Below the pieces are notes generated by a model, which ran no database searches, was not told the origin of the DNA, and saw nothing but the letters and a program-made list of their open reading frames with translations. From the NCBI GenBank assembly GCA_964417895.1, contig CAYQJS010000011.1, positions 56,607-120,606 of the forward strand: 64,000 bases of DNA, in the 5' to 3' direction. The translations under genes and the position numbers were made by a program. The stretch comes from CAYQJS01 sp964417895 (GTDB taxonomy: Bacteria > Chloroflexota > UBA6077 > SHYK01). Positions within the stretch are counted from its first letter, which is position 1. Every line of letters starts with the position of its first letter. This document shows, one piece after another, positions 42,679-50,367 of the stretch.

Positions 42679-44388
42679 CTACTCGATATCCCAGAGGTGG
42701 ACGTTCCAGGCATTCACAGGCCGCGAGGAGCTAATAGGGGTGAGCCCGGTCATCCCCTTGCGGAACGCGGCCACGTCGTTGACGTAATAGAGGGGGAGGA
42801 AGGGCAACTGTTCGAGGGCCATCCTGGCGAGGTCGGCCGCAGCCTGGGCGCGTTCCGAGCTCCGGATCGTGCCGTAAACGCGGTCGACCAGTTGATCGTA
42901 GGCGGGGTTGCTATAAGCACCACGATTGGCCCCGGTCCACCGGGTCGCCTCTGAAGTAATCTCCCTGGTGATGAAGTTCTGATACGTCCCGTACCCGAGG
43001 CTTCCCGGCCCCATATAGATGCCGCGCACCTTGCTCCTGATCTCCTGCTTGTTGAGGTCGGTATCCGAGATGAGCAGAGGACTCACGTCCAGGCCCGCGG
43101 TCTTCCACTGGTCCACGATGCTCAGTGCTTCCTGGACGCCAGTCTGGGTGTCGCTGGTTGCGCCCACTTCCATAGAGAAGGGCTCACCGCCCTGTGTGCG
43201 GTAGACGCCATCGGGACCCCGTGCTAAACCCGACTCCGCGAGGAGCCGGTGCGCGCGACCCAGGTCATATGGATAGCTCGGCAAATCTCGCTGGTGTGCC
43301 AGTTGATAAGCGGCGTCTTCTTTGGGTAGCGCGATATCCGCGACCTCCGAAAGGCCATGTCTGAGAGTGTCGACCATCGTCTGCCGATCGAGCATGTGAA
43401 GCAAGGCCTGGCGCACTCGCACGTCCTGCACCCATGGTACACCGGGGTATCGCCATGACAGTCGTCCCGTCCGCAGGTCGGTCCTGTTGATCATGACGGT
43501 CCCTGCCCCCCTGGATTCCCACTGCGTCCTCAGCGAGTAGCCTTCCTCTTCCTTGAAAGGACCCACGGGCGCAACGTCGATGTCCCCGGCGATGAGGTTC
43601 AACACGAGCGCATTGACATCGAAGATGTAGCGAATGGTAATCCGATCGATTTTGGGCCTACCGAGGAAATACTGGTCGAAGGCGACCGTATCTATGAGGC
43701 TGCCGTCCATCCACTGGCTCACGCGGTAGGGGCCGAGCCCGACCCACTCGGAAGTCCAGAAGAGGCTGTTGGCGACGGCCTGCTTGTTTCCCGCCTCGTA
43801 GGGAGCCCCCAGGATGTGCCGGGGCAGGGGTATGAGTGTATTCAGTCCCATCGCGTTGCCGAAGATGTAGATGTCTCTCCAGCGCACTATCAGGGTCTGA
43901 GGATCCGGCGCGGCCATCTCGTCGATCATGCGGAGGGTTCGGCTCCCGGTCGCGAACATCTCCTGGTCCCGAGCGATCCTGTAGCCCAAGGCGAAATCCT
44001 CGGCGGCCAGGGGCGTCCCATCGTGCCAAAGGACGTTGGGGCGCAGCCTCCAAGTCAGCTCCATGCGGCCGTCGGGCAGCACTTGCCAGTCGCCGTTCTC
44101 GACCGTGGGCAAGTGGGCTGCAATCCAAGGTTGAAGCTCTCCTCTGTCGTCATAGACGGTGAGGGCCGCGTGCACCGTGTAGATAAGCTCGGACCTGCCG
44201 GTGCCAGCCCCACCGAAGGCGATCCCGCCCTCGAGGGGTGGCTCAGTCAGTCCCACTCGGAGGACTTTGGGACCTGAGGACCCGGCGGCGGCCCGGTCTT
44301 CACGACCGGGACCCTGCGCGCCCGGCACGCAGGCGGTGGTGATGGCCGCGAGACACGCCAGGACCGACGAAAGCACCCGGTAGCTCAT
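42679..44388 (-). CDS. ABC transporter solute-binding lipoprotein, family 5 (SBP-7)
   Basis: 569 aa from ATG 44388, with GGAGGAAGGG 1 nt from the start; the open frame extends 33 nt further. Lipobox AITTAC, Cys20. VLPDGRMELTWRLR has L for the usual T, LWHDGTPLAAEDFAL follows, and the C-terminus is WNVHLWDIE. Most like SBP-2. It heads the minus-strand run that continues through VOC, AH-5, cupin-4 and SBP-6. Confidence 0.88.
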   Translation of the reverse strand: MSYRVLSSVLACLAAITTACVPGAQGPGREDRAAAGSSGPKVLRVGLTEPPLEGGIAFGGAGTGRSELIYTVHAALTVYDDRGELQPWIAAHLPTVENGDWQVLPDGRMELTWRLRPNVLWHDGTPLAAEDFALGYRIARDQEMFATGSRTLRMIDEMAAPDPQTLIVRWRDIYIFGNAMGLNTLIPLPRHILGAPYEAGNKQAVANSLFWTSEWVGLGPYRVSQWMDGSLIDTVAFDQYFLGRPKIDRITIRYIFDVNALVLNLIAGDIDVAPVGPFKEEEGYSLRTQWESRGAGTVMINRTDLRTGRLSWRYPGVPWVQDVRVRQALLHMLDRQTMVDTLRHGLSEVADIALPKEDAAYQLAHQRDLPSYPYDLGRAHRLLAESGLARGPDGVYRTQGGEPFSMEVGATSDTQTGVQEALSIVDQWKTAGLDVSPLLISDTDLNKQEIRSKVRGIYMGPGSLGYGTYQNFITREITSEATRWTGANRGAYSNPAYDQLVDRVYGTIRSSERAQAAADLARMALEQLPFLPLYYVNDVAAFRKGMTGLTPISSSRPVNAWNVHLWDIE

Positions 44389-44424
44389 GCCCTTCCTCCC
44401 CCGAGAGCTCGGCCAGCGCACGGT

Positions 44425-44545
44425 TCAATTCGCTTCCCAGGTGTGGATGTTCCAGTTGTTGGCATGCTGAATGCCCTTGTTTGGCCCTGGGCTGCGGACA
44501 ACCTTTCGAAATGCCAGGCTGTGCTCGGTCAAAACACCGCGTTCG
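44425..44545 (-). pseudogene. C-terminal remnant of an eighth family-5 SBP
   Basis: The minus strand reads SLAFRKVVRSPGPNKGI, then a short tail ending NNWNIHTWEAN and a stop. The WN-H-W end is the signature shared by all seven intact SBPs, and the AFRK segment matches the same place in SBP-7. Nothing upstream in this frame resembles an SBP, so only about 35 residues survive. Confidence 0.65.
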
Positions 44546-44579
44546 AGTAGGCCCACAACGTTCGCTGTTGCAGCGGAGT

Positions 44580-44670
44580 TTAGTAGAAATCGGCCACACC
44601 CGTCGCGTAGATTGTCTGAGGGATGGCGCGGATGTGTGCCATATGCACGTCGTACAAGTTCTTCATCGCC
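44580..44670 (-). pseudogene. Remnant of a BNR-repeat protein gene
   Basis: Minus-strand frame gives KNLYDVHMAHIRAIPQTIYAT followed by GVADFY and a TAA. This matches the ENFYDVHKALIDPRDPRTIYA region of the intact BNR gene at 46301, and the DNA (CACCCGTCGCGTAGAT and TATGCACGTCGTA) is nearly identical to 46743-46804. About 27 codons remain. Confidence 0.7.
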
Positions 44671-44710
44671 CGATTCTTGCCAAACCGATTGCAGAAGGGC
44701 GGATCGCGAA

Positions 44711-46198
44711 ATGGGGAGTAGGCTCGCGCTGCTCCTTCTGACGGCCGCGCTGGTGCTGCTGCACGCCCCAGCCGATGGGGAGGCGACGGAGCAGTCCGAG
44801 ATCCGGGTGGCTGTCGGTGACACGGTCGCGGAAGAACCCGGTGTGGCCGAGGTTCCGGCGGTGCGGGCCGTGCGGACTGCGCGCGTGGTGCGTGACCTTG
44901 CCCCTGTGCACGCAGGACCGGGACCTGAGCACGCCCTCATCTGGCGCCTCTACGAGGGCACGCAGGTCGCTGTGGCGGGTGAAGCGCTCGGTGCTGAGGA
45001 GAGCGCCTGGTGGCACGTGCGCCTCTGGAACCGCCACGACGGCTGGCTGGAATCGGAATCCATCTCCTTCGAGCCGTACCCACCGCCCCCCACCGCGCCG
45101 GCCGCGAGCGCGACCGTGGGGCGCCGGGCGACGCCCACCCCGCGCGGGCCGTGGCCGATCCAGCCCCTGAGTGCGCCTGCTGTGGTGCTCAAGCTCACAT
45201 CCCTCGGCGAGACGCCAGACGATGAAGGTTCGATTTCGGAGCTGCCGGCAGGAGTCGACGTGTTCGCGGAAGCCTGGACCGTAGGCGCGGACGAGCGGGT
45301 CCGGTACCGCGTGGTCGCGGCTGGGCTCGCAGGCTGGGCGGCGCCCGGCAGCGTGGCGCTGCGCGCGGCCGATGCCGCGACGCACCAGGTGGGCGGTCGC
45401 CCGATCGTGGACCCACTGCGTGGCAAGGGGATGTGGTTCGTGCTCGATTCGCGGGAGCATGGCGCCGCGGCTGGCCCTCTCATCGCGGAGGCGGCTCGAG
45501 CGAACGGACTGAGCCATCTGTACGTCGAGGTAGCGACCTCGCGCGGGGGGTTTTTCGGCCGCCGATGGCTCGGCGAGCTGTTGCCGGCGGCGCGCGCCGC
45601 AAACGTGCGGGTTATTGGCTCCGTGTACGCGTGGTTGGACAACGTCCCCGGTGATCTTGCGCTCGCGCTCGATGTGGCGCGTTTTCGGACGCCCGGCGGC
45701 CTCCAGCTGGATGGACTCACCGTCGACATTGAGGAGAGGCTCGTGGCCGAGAACGTGCAGGCGTTCGGCGAGCTGCTCCGTCACCATGTCGGGGACGAGT
45801 ACCTCCTGGTGGCGACGACGTATCCGCCGGGGAGCTGGTTGGCGCCGCGCTACCCGTGGCCCGCGCTCGCCGCAAGCTGGAACGCCGTGGCGCCGATGGC
45901 CTACTGGCGCCAGATGGAGGGTCGTCCATTCACACCCGCCGAGGTGGGCGCGTACACCCGACGCGCCGTGGCCGGCGTTCGTGCGCTGGCCGGCCGCCCC
46001 GACTTGCCCGTAGAAATGCTGGGCCAGCTGTTTGAGATGGGGCGCCCGCGTCTGCTCGGTCCAGATCCACCGACACCCGGCGAGATCGAGGCGGCGGCCA
46101 TCGCTGCTCGCGAAGCGGGGGCCGTGGGCATCAGCTTCTTCGACTGGACCCGCGCGACGCCGGACCACTGGGAGGCGCTGGCGGCGTTCGAGTGGTGA
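44711..46198 (+). CDS. Secreted protein with SH3-like domain and glycoside-hydrolase-like TIM barrel
   Basis: 495 aa from ATG 44711; the frame is open far upstream through the two remnants, which I exclude. A signal peptide (residues 1-24, LALLLLTAALVLLHAPADG) is followed by a bacterial SH3-like segment near 60-120 (VHAGPGPEHALIWRLYEGT, WWHVRLWNRHDGWLES), a Pro/Thr-rich linker, a second SH3-like segment, and a barrel from about 240 (HLYVEVATSRGGFFG, LDGLTVDIEERL, APMAYWRQM). DIEE and the barrel order resemble cell-wall or glucanase-like GHL proteins. It could bind or cut envelope glycans; enzyme activity unproven. Confidence 0.72.
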   Translation: MGSRLALLLLTAALVLLHAPADGEATEQSEIRVAVGDTVAEEPGVAEVPAVRAVRTARVVRDLAPVHAGPGPEHALIWRLYEGTQVAVAGEALGAEESAWWHVRLWNRHDGWLESESISFEPYPPPPTAPAASATVGRRATPTPRGPWPIQPLSAPAVVLKLTSLGETPDDEGSISELPAGVDVFAEAWTVGADERVRYRVVAAGLAGWAAPGSVALRAADAATHQVGGRPIVDPLRGKGMWFVLDSREHGAAAGPLIAEAARANGLSHLYVEVATSRGGFFGRRWLGELLPAARAANVRVIGSVYAWLDNVPGDLALALDVARFRTPGGLQLDGLTVDIEERLVAENVQAFGELLRHHVGDEYLLVATTYPPGSWLAPRYPWPALAASWNAVAPMAYWRQMEGRPFTPAEVGAYTRRAVAGVRALAGRPDLPVEMLGQLFEMGRPRLLGPDPPTPGEIEAAAIAAREAGAVGISFFDWTRATPDHWEALAAFEW

Positions 46199-46300
46199 CG
46201 AACGTGGACTGAGGCCCACCTGGATCGTGCCTGAGCTACTTCACCACTGGTACGGCCATCTTTGCTATCGTCCCTTGGGAAAAGGGAATCGCGGCTTGAG

Positions 46301-47422
46301 CTATACGGCCGCGACCAGAGCATCGTGCCCCTTCTTGGCAACCGGGGACAGGCCACTAGCGATCAGCGACCAGTGGTCCCCTCCGTCGTCGCTGGCGTAC
46401 ACCTCACCGCCCGTCGTCGCGGCGAACACCGACAGACCGTCGCCCCAGTCCTCCAGGCACAGCGCGCCGAATTCGTCCCGCATCTCGTCGGGCAAGCCGG
46501 CGCGCAGCCGCTCCCAGGTGTGACCGCTATCGGTGCTGCGAAAGATTTTGCCTCCCGCGAACCCCGGGGTCCCGCCGTCACGCCAGCGAGCGGGGTTGTG
46601 GTCGGCGACCGAGACGAACAGCACGTCCGGTTGGCTCGGCCGCATGACGAGCCCGTCGGGGTAAACGTCCGCCGCCCAGTGAGGGCTCATCCTCCGCTCC
46701 CAGTGGCCGCCGCTGTCCTGGGTCACGTAGAAACCAGCGCCACCCGTCGCGTAGATCGTCCTGGGATCACGCGGATCGATGAGCGCCTTATGCACGTCGT
46801 AGAAATTCTCCAGCTGCCGGTTCGTGTCGTTGTAGAAGCCGAGGCTGTTGATCTCATGCCAGCTCGCCCCGCCATCTCGGCTCTCCAACAGCGCCCCCTG
46901 CTCGATGCACGAGTAAATGACGGCCGGATCCTCGGGATGGAAGGTGATGAACTTCGTGTGAGCGATGTGCGGCGGCGCGGGAAACCACCAGTCGGGCAAG
47001 CTGTCCACCTCGCGCATCGCTGGCAGCTCATCCCAGCTAAGCCCCAGGTCGTCGCTGTAGAAGAGGTGCGCGGGCTGCGTCCCGGCGAAGATGCGCGGGC
47101 GGCCGTTCAGCCGCGTGCACGCGAGGCTGTAGATGTCGTCCACCGTCAGCCCAACACTTCGGCGCTCCCAGGTCCGGCCGCCATCGGTGCTGCCGTAGAC
47201 CCAGTCGAAGAAGGCGCCCGCGAACACGGTTCCGCTTTCGGGCTCAAGAACGATCGAGCTGATGTACCGATCCTCGAGGGCGCGGTGGGCGACCCGCCAG
47301 CTCGACCCGGGCCCCGATCTTTCCAGGATGACGACGCCATGTCTGGTACCGACAAGCAGCTCGTTGGAAGGCCGCGACGAGGAATAGACGTTCGAACCAC
47401 CATGCGAAAGCCCCAGGGCCAA
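46301..47422 (-). CDS. BNR/sialidase-like beta-propeller protein
   Basis: 373 aa from TTG 47422, supported by GGAGG seven nt upstream; the frame continues upstream through a tandem repeat that I exclude. Repeated Asp-box/BNR units S-x-D-x-G-x-T-W are visible (YGSTDGGRTWERR, YVTQDSGGHWERR, FRSTDSGHTWERL and YASDDGGDHWSLI), with ELLVGTRHGVVILE as the first blade. It has no signal peptide. Such propellers are annotated as exo-sialidases but usually lack the Arg triad; likely a ligand-binding or photosystem-II-assembly-factor-like propeller. Divergent from the CoA-transferase. Confidence 0.8.
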   Translation of the reverse strand: MALGLSHGGSNVYSSSRPSNELLVGTRHGVVILERSGPGSSWRVAHRALEDRYISSIVLEPESGTVFAGAFFDWVYGSTDGGRTWERRSVGLTVDDIYSLACTRLNGRPRIFAGTQPAHLFYSDDLGLSWDELPAMREVDSLPDWWFPAPPHIAHTKFITFHPEDPAVIYSCIEQGALLESRDGGASWHEINSLGFYNDTNRQLENFYDVHKALIDPRDPRTIYATGGAGFYVTQDSGGHWERRMSPHWAADVYPDGLVMRPSQPDVLFVSVADHNPARWRDGGTPGFAGGKIFRSTDSGHTWERLRAGLPDEMRDEFGALCLEDWGDGLSVFAATTGGEVYASDDGGDHWSLIASGLSPVAKKGHDALVAAV

Positions 47423-47444
47423 GGTGCCACCTCCATTTATCGAG

Positions 47445-47472
47445 TCCCAGGTCCCAAGTCCCAGGTCCCAAG
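47445..47472. repeat. 14-bp direct repeat, two copies
   Basis: TCCCAGGTCCCAAG occurs twice in tandem (47445-47458 and 47459-47472) in the divergent spacer; each unit itself contains two TCCCA(A/G)G copies, giving a 7-bp substructure. Confidence 0.85.
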
Positions 47473-47548
47473 CCCGAGTCGGCGGGCGGCCCTTGGGACT
47501 TGCCACACGGGTGGCGACCGCTCGCTCTCTAAGCATAGCACCGGTACA

Positions 47549-48769
47549 ATGCGCAGCATGCCGACGCTTCTCTCCAATGGCCCGCTAAGTGGTATCCGTG
47601 TGCTCGATCTGGCGGACGAGACGGGCCTGCCGTGCACCCGCTTCCTCGCGGATCTCGGCGCCGACGTCATCAAAGTGGAGCGGCCCGGTGGAGACGCCAC
47701 GCGGGCACGGCCGCCGTTCGCGGGAGACCGGCCCGATCCGGAGCGCAGTCTCTATTTCCTCCACTGGAACGCGAACAAGCGCGGGATCACCCTCGACCTC
47801 GACACCCCCGATGGCCAGGAGCTGTTCCGTCTGCTGGCGAGCACGGCCGACGTTGTCGTCGAAACCTTTCGGCCCGGCACCATGGACGCCTGGGGCCTCG
47901 GTTATGAAGCGCTCGCCGCTGTCAACCCACGCATTGTCGTCACGTCCATCACCATCTTCGGCCAGACGGGCCCGTATCGCGACTACAACGGCGACGAGCT
48001 GATCGCCTTCGCCCTCGGCGGCGTGATGGCATTGAGCGGCGAGCCTGGGGGCCCCCCTTGCCTCGCACCCGGCGAACTGGCCTCTGGCATGGCCTCGATG
48101 CACGCCGCGCTCGCTACGCAAGTGGCCCTGTTCCATCGCCTGAAGAGCGGCCGAGGACAGCACATCGACGCGTCCGTCGTCGACGCCGCGGCCCACGTGG
48201 GCGGCTACTCCGTGCCCTACTACTCGTATTACCAGCGTAAAGCGGAGCGGGACACGCACGCGCACACCTCGTTCGAGCTGCACGACGTGTACCCCTGCAA
48301 GGACGGCGGCGTTCGCGTCTACGTTCTGGTCCGCGACCACTGGCGGAACTTCCTCGAGTGGATCGGGAGCCCGGAGGAGCTCCGCGATCCGCTCTTCGAA
48401 GACCAGGATATGCGACGCGACAATCGCGACCTCATCGATCCTTATGTAAAGGAGTTCGCCAAGCGCTTCACCAAGCGCGAGTTCTACGCGGAGGGGCAGG
48501 GACGCCATCTCGCCATGTCGCCTATGAACACCCCGGCCGAATTTGTCGAGAGCGAGCAGACGAAGGGCCGGGAGTTCTTCGTCGAGCTGCAGCACCCGGT
48601 CGTCGGCAAGTATCGGCAGGCGGGCGCGATTCACGTCTTCAGCGAGTCTCCGGCGGAAATGCGATGGGCCGCGCCACTCGTCGGCCAGCACAACGAGGAG
48701 ATCCTTGTTGGCGAGCTCGGCCTCACTAAGGAGGACCTCATTCGCCTGCGCGCCTCCGGGGTGATATGA
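47549..48769 (+). CDS. CaiB/BaiF family CoA-transferase (class III), copy 1
   Basis: 406 aa from ATG 47549 (or 47558, three codons later; no clear ribosome site). The longer open frame upstream is antisense to the BNR gene. Class III marks: PLSGIRVLDLAD start, FLADLGADVIKVERPGGD near 34, WNANKRGITLDL, GLGYEAL, and GDELIAFALGG near 150 with the catalytic Asp that forms the aspartyl-CoA intermediate. It would move CoA between two organic acids without ATP. With copy 2 and the crotonase it points to CoA-thioester degradation of an imported acid. Confidence 0.88.
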   Translation: MRSMPTLLSNGPLSGIRVLDLADETGLPCTRFLADLGADVIKVERPGGDATRARPPFAGDRPDPERSLYFLHWNANKRGITLDLDTPDGQELFRLLASTADVVVETFRPGTMDAWGLGYEALAAVNPRIVVTSITIFGQTGPYRDYNGDELIAFALGGVMALSGEPGGPPCLAPGELASGMASMHAALATQVALFHRLKSGRGQHIDASVVDAAAHVGGYSVPYYSYYQRKAERDTHAHTSFELHDVYPCKDGGVRVYVLVRDHWRNFLEWIGSPEELRDPLFEDQDMRRDNRDLIDPYVKEFAKRFTKREFYAEGQGRHLAMSPMNTPAEFVESEQTKGREFFVELQHPVVGKYRQAGAIHVFSESPAEMRWAAPLVGQHNEEILVGELGLTKEDLIRLRASGVI

Positions 48770-48778
48770 CCGTGAGGA

Positions 48779-48812
48779 GTGTCATTCTGAGCGAAGCGAA
48801 GAATCCGTTCCA
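48779..48812. repeat. Family C half copy
   Basis: Only one arm, GTCATTCTGAGCGAAGCGAAGAATC; the partner arm is missing. Confidence 0.55.
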
Positions 48813-48828
48813 GCTCGGCGTACGTGAG

Positions 48829-49030
48829 TCATGGGTTGCGCTCAAACGCCCGGATGCGTTCAACCACATCCCTCTCCCATCGGAATGGGAGAGGTTAGGT
48901 GAGGGCCCCCTGCCGACCCCTACTATCACCGCCATGGAGGTTGCCCTCACCCCACCCCTCTCCCGCTGCGGCAGGAGAGGGAGCCTGCCCGATCGCTCAA
49001 CCATTCGTGCTCTCGCGTCGACGCGTAGGG
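48829..49030. repeat. Family A dispersed intergenic repeat, copy 4
   Basis: Same block order as copy 1, from GGGTTGCG-CTCAAACGCCCGG through GGGAGAGGTTAGGTGAGGGC, CCCTCACCCCACCCCTCTCC and GGCAGGAGAGGGAGCCTGCC to the terminal GCTCTCGCGTCGACG. It fills the spacer between the two CoA-transferase genes. Confidence 0.75.
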
Positions 49031-49037
49031 GCTCACA

Positions 49038-50258
49038 ATGACAGGGTCCGCACTTCCGCTCGAAGGCATCAGGGTCGTGGAGCTGTGCACGGGCGCGGCC
49101 GGGCCGACGGTGACGAAGTGCCTCGCCGAGTACGGCGCCGAAGTGCTGAGGATCGAGTCGCGGCGGCGACCGGATAGCCACCGGGGTGGCGCCAACCAGG
49201 CGCGCTGGAACAAGTCGCCCAGCTTCGTCAAGCTCCATCGTGGGAAAAAGAGCGTCACCATCAACCTGCAGACCCAGCGCGGGCGCGAGCTGGTCCTTGC
49301 CCTGATCGCGGAGAGTGACGTGGTGGCGGACAATTTCAGCCTCGGGGTGCTGGACCGCTGGGGCCTGGGCTTCGAGCGCTTGCGCGAGGCCAAGCCCGAC
49401 ATCATCTTCATCAGCCTCAAGGGGCTAGGCAACACCGGGCCGCACGCGCACTACGTCACCTGGGGGCCCAATCTCCTCTGCCTGTTCGGCATGACGTACC
49501 TGTGGAACCATCCCAACTCGGGCGTCCCCACGCAGGAGGCACGCGTCCAGCATCCGGACTTCATGGCGGGGGTGGCGGGGGCGAACGCCGTCATGGCCGC
49601 GCTGCTCTACCGCGAGCGAACCGGCAGGGGGCAGTACATCGACGAGGCGCAGATCGAGGTCGGAGCGAACCTCCTTGGCCCTTACTACCTGGATTACATC
49701 GTCAATGGACGCGATCCGGCGCCCACGGGGAACCGACGGGCGGGGGCCGCGCCCTACGGCGCGTATCCGTGCGTCGACGGCCCTGAACGGTGGTGCGCAA
49801 TCTCGGTGAAGAGGCAGGACGAGTGGCAGCGATTCTGCGCCGCCATCGGCGAGCCGGCCTGGTGTCATGACTCGCGGTTCACGACGCCACTGGCGCGCGA
49901 GCGGAACGTTGACGAGCTGGACCGGCTCGTGGGCGAATGGACGCGGCTCTACACGGGACAGGAGATCATGGCGCGGCTGCAGGCGGCTGGGGTCGCCGCC
50001 GCGCCGATCCAGGACGTCGAGGACCAGTTCCACCGCGACCCCATCGCCAGCGAACGGGGCCTGTTCGTGTCGGTGGACGAGCCCGAGATGGGAGCGGTCG
50101 TCGCGGAGTTTCCGCCAGTCCGCCTGTCCGAGACTCCGCCGCAGGTCCGCGACCCGGCGCCGCTGTTCGGCGAGCACACGGACCAGGTGCTGCGCGATGT
50201 ACTCTCGCTTGGCGAGCAGGAGATCGAGGCGTTGAAGGCAGAAGGAGTGCTGGACTAA
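49038..50258 (+). CDS. CaiB/BaiF family CoA-transferase (class III), copy 2
   Basis: 406 aa. LPLEGIRVVELCTGAAGP opening, CLAEYGAEVLRIESRRRPD near 36, INLQTQRGRELV and GLGNTGPHAHYVTWGPN near 135. At the place where copy 1 has the catalytic Asp (GDELIAF), this protein has GPNLLCLF, as in the subgroup with a GPN motif; whether it keeps transferase activity is open. The ATG follows CTCACA with no strong ribosome site. A double hairpin begins directly at its stop codon. Confidence 0.85.
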   Translation: MTGSALPLEGIRVVELCTGAAGPTVTKCLAEYGAEVLRIESRRRPDSHRGGANQARWNKSPSFVKLHRGKKSVTINLQTQRGRELVLALIAESDVVADNFSLGVLDRWGLGFERLREAKPDIIFISLKGLGNTGPHAHYVTWGPNLLCLFGMTYLWNHPNSGVPTQEARVQHPDFMAGVAGANAVMAALLYRERTGRGQYIDEAQIEVGANLLGPYYLDYIVNGRDPAPTGNRRAGAAPYGAYPCVDGPERWCAISVKRQDEWQRFCAAIGEPAWCHDSRFTTPLARERNVDELDRLVGEWTRLYTGQEIMARLQAAGVAAAPIQDVEDQFHRDPIASERGLFVSVDEPEMGAVVAEFPPVRLSETPPQVRDPAPLFGEHTDQVLRDVLSLGEQEIEALKAEGVLD

Positions 50259-50346
50259 CCCCCTCCCCAACCCTCCCCCGCAAGGGGGGAGGGTTGGGGA
50301 GCCGGCTGTCCCCTCCCCCTCGACGGGGGAGGGCGAGGGAAAGGGT
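50259..50346. repeat. Double G/C-rich hairpin (family B) directly after a stop codon
   Basis: First hairpin: CCCCAACCCTCCCCC and GGGGGAGGGTTGGGG around a short loop. Second: CCCCTCCCCC-TCGAC-GGGGGAGGG. No T-tract, but position suggests transcript end or mRNA stabilisation before the crotonase gene. Confidence 0.7.
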
Positions 50347-50367
50347 GGAGAAGGAAGGAGTAACCAA

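Noticed and set aside
46262..47548. Long upstream extension of CoA-transferase copy 1
   Set aside because: Antisense to the BNR gene with its visible Asp-box repeats; family similarity begins at 47549.
9178..49030. The A, B and C repeats as a CRISPR array
   Set aside because: Copies are kilobases apart, palindromic, of unequal length and without regular spacers; no Cas gene is present.
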